Source of the DNA: DASUFE01 sp036274675
Lineage (GTDB): Bacteria > Pseudomonadota > Gammaproteobacteria > HTCC5015
Reading direction: 5' to 3'
Assembly (NCBI GenBank): GCA_036274675.1
Contig: DASUFE010000019.1
Location: 1-6,240 of the forward strand
DNA length: 6,240 nt
The notes beneath the pieces were generated by a model. It saw nothing but the letters and a program-made list of their open reading frames with translations, made no database searches and was not told the origin of the DNA. Every line of letters begins with the position of its first letter. The stretch's first letter is position 1. Position numbers and translations under genes: made by a program. Shown here in pieces: positions 5,171 to 6,240 of the stretch.

Positions 5171-6240
5171 ACTCAGCCTTTGCTGAAAGATACTCGTAAA
5201 CCGGCAACTCGTCCCGGATCGGCGTAACTCCCTGGAGCTGTTCCCGGGTTAGCGTAACGAATTCGTTCTTGAACCAGGCGGGCAAAGCGTTAACGTCGCT
5301 GAAATGAAGGCCGAAGATTTCGGCGCGCGGTTGCGCCAGCAGGATAATCTGCAGATCGGAATACTGGGGCTCCATGGACATCGCCATCACAATAGGCGCC
5401 TGGCGGTGCTCTTTCACGATTTCGAAAGCATTCATCAGGCCGGCCAGCACGGCACGCCGGCTCTCGCCGCTGTAGTCGGCGCCGGCAAGATACACCCCCT
5501 CTGGCTTAAGAATGCGCCGGATCTCCCGGAAATAGCTCTCCGATTTCACGCCGGTCGAACCGGCCCATGAGGCGTAGGCAAGACTGTCGAACACAACGTC
5601 GAAAGCGGCGGCCTCGTAGAGGCTGGCCGCGATGCGGGCGTCCGCGGTAAATATTCTGACCTTGGGCGAGCTCAATGCCTGATTCAGCAGCTCCGCCGCC
5701 TTGCCGCCGGCAAGAAGTTCCGGCAGTTCGTGCGAGCGATCCACGACATCGATCTGGAGTACGCCGGGATCCTCCGTCAGCGAGCGGATGATCTCCGGGC
5801 TGCCCATGCCAAACACCAGTACCCTTTCGCGCCGCGGCTGTGCCAGCAGGAATACTTCCTGGTTGAGATGCCGCGCCAGATACGGCAGCCGTGACACGTA
5901 CTCGCCGTTGACGCGGACATCCGCATGGTCTTCCACCCACCACAGCTGCGCGATGCCGCTGATACCCTCGCGCAGCTCCCAGTTAGGCTCCGGACCGCCG
6001 GTGATGTAGGTCCGCCACATGCCGGAAGGCATTATGACCGCCACCATCATCGCCAGCGCGAGCATTCCTCCCGCAAGCGCCCCGCTGAAATCCGCTCCGC
6101 CGCGTTGCACATCGCGCCGCCATATCCAGGCCATCAAGGCGATTCCGGAGCCGCACGCAAGACAGTATATGAGGCTCAACAGGCCTCGCGTGCCGAGCAG
6201 GGGAAAGCCTGCGAAACCGGCAAGCAACAGTCCGCCGCAG
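5169..6240 (-). CDS. Membrane-bound spermidine-synthase-like protein, C-terminal part, cut by right edge
   Basis: The minus-strand frame is open to base 6240, leaving 356 residues visible with the N-terminus outside the window. The TTG at 6227 is an internal leucine codon, not a likely start. Visible residues 1-75 hold the last membrane helices, including GTRGLLSLIYCLACGSGIAL. The rest is a Rossmann-type spermine/spermidine synthase domain. It shows VLVFGMGSPE (140-149) in place of the usual glycine-rich GGGDG motif, VVDRS (165-169) for the acidic end of strand 2, TADAR (198-202) and FDVVFDSLAYASWAG (213-227), then an ILKPEG turn and a C-terminal DELPVYEY. This layout matches the multi-helix membrane proteins fused to a SpeE-like domain. 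Several active-site signatures of true spermidine synthases are altered, so aminopropyl transfer is doubtful. Another SAM- or dcSAM-binding reaction, or a non-catalytic role, is possible. The TPR gene follows 112 bases downstream. Confidence 0.8.
   Translation of the reverse strand, partial: CGGLLLAGFAGFPLLGTRGLLSLIYCLACGSGIALMAWIWRRDVQRGGADFSGALAGGMLALAMMVAVIMPSGMWRTYITGGPEPNWELREGISGIAQLWWVEDHADVRVNGEYVSRLPYLARHLNQEVFLLAQPRRERVLVFGMGSPEIIRSLTEDPGVLQIDVVDRSHELPELLAGGKAAELLNQALSSPKVRIFTADARIAASLYEAAAFDVVFDSLAYASWAGSTGVKSESYFREIRRILKPEGVYLAGADYSGESRRAVLAGLMNAFEIVKEHRQAPIVMAMSMEPQYSDLQIILLAQPRAEIFGLHFSDVNALPAWFKNEFVTLTREQLQGVTPIRDELPVYEYLSAKAE

Noticed and set aside
5506..5943. Minus-strand 145-codon frame inside the spermidine-synthase-like gene
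   Set aside because: It is in another frame of a well-supported gene, has low-complexity composition and no recognisable motif.

Overview
The window looks like an ordinary stretch of a moderately GC-rich proteobacterial chromosome. The clearest taxonomic clue is the N-terminal part of GlnE, the glutamine synthetase adenylyltransferase. In Gram-negative bacteria this enzyme is typical of Proteobacteria. The neighbouring nickel-type glyoxalase I and the AbgT-family transporter fit a gamma- or betaproteobacterium, and I cannot be more precise. I saw no tRNA, rRNA, CRISPR array, transposase or prophage gene.

Layout: (1) positions 1-927, minus strand, the first 309 codons of glnE, which runs off the left edge. 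(2) positions 928-1439, a 512-base non-coding gap between the divergent glnE and gloA. It carries a purine/pyrimidine-rich palindrome followed by a small GC hairpin and may hold a dispersed repeat. (3) positions 1440-3414, plus strand, gloA followed after a short gap by an AbgT-family transporter. The gap can form a hairpin whose loop is complementary to the end of gloA. (4) positions 3415-3667, a gap between converging genes with an 8-base inverted repeat and a possible terminator at its far end. (5) positions 3668-6240, minus strand, a membrane-bound spermidine-synthase-like protein (5' part cut off by the right edge), then a two-helix membrane protein with a large TPR domain.

The genes form three independent transcription units. 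GlnE adjusts glutamine synthetase activity to nitrogen supply. GloA removes methylglyoxal with glutathione. The AbgT-family protein is an inner-membrane transporter of p-aminobenzoyl-glutamate or an exporter of related antimetabolites. The last two genes have no assigned role. Their pairing is the least explained part of the window: a degenerate aminopropyltransferase/methyltransferase-like fold on a membrane anchor, next to a TPR scaffold predicted to face the periplasm. I do not see convincing evidence of a new defence or mobile system here.
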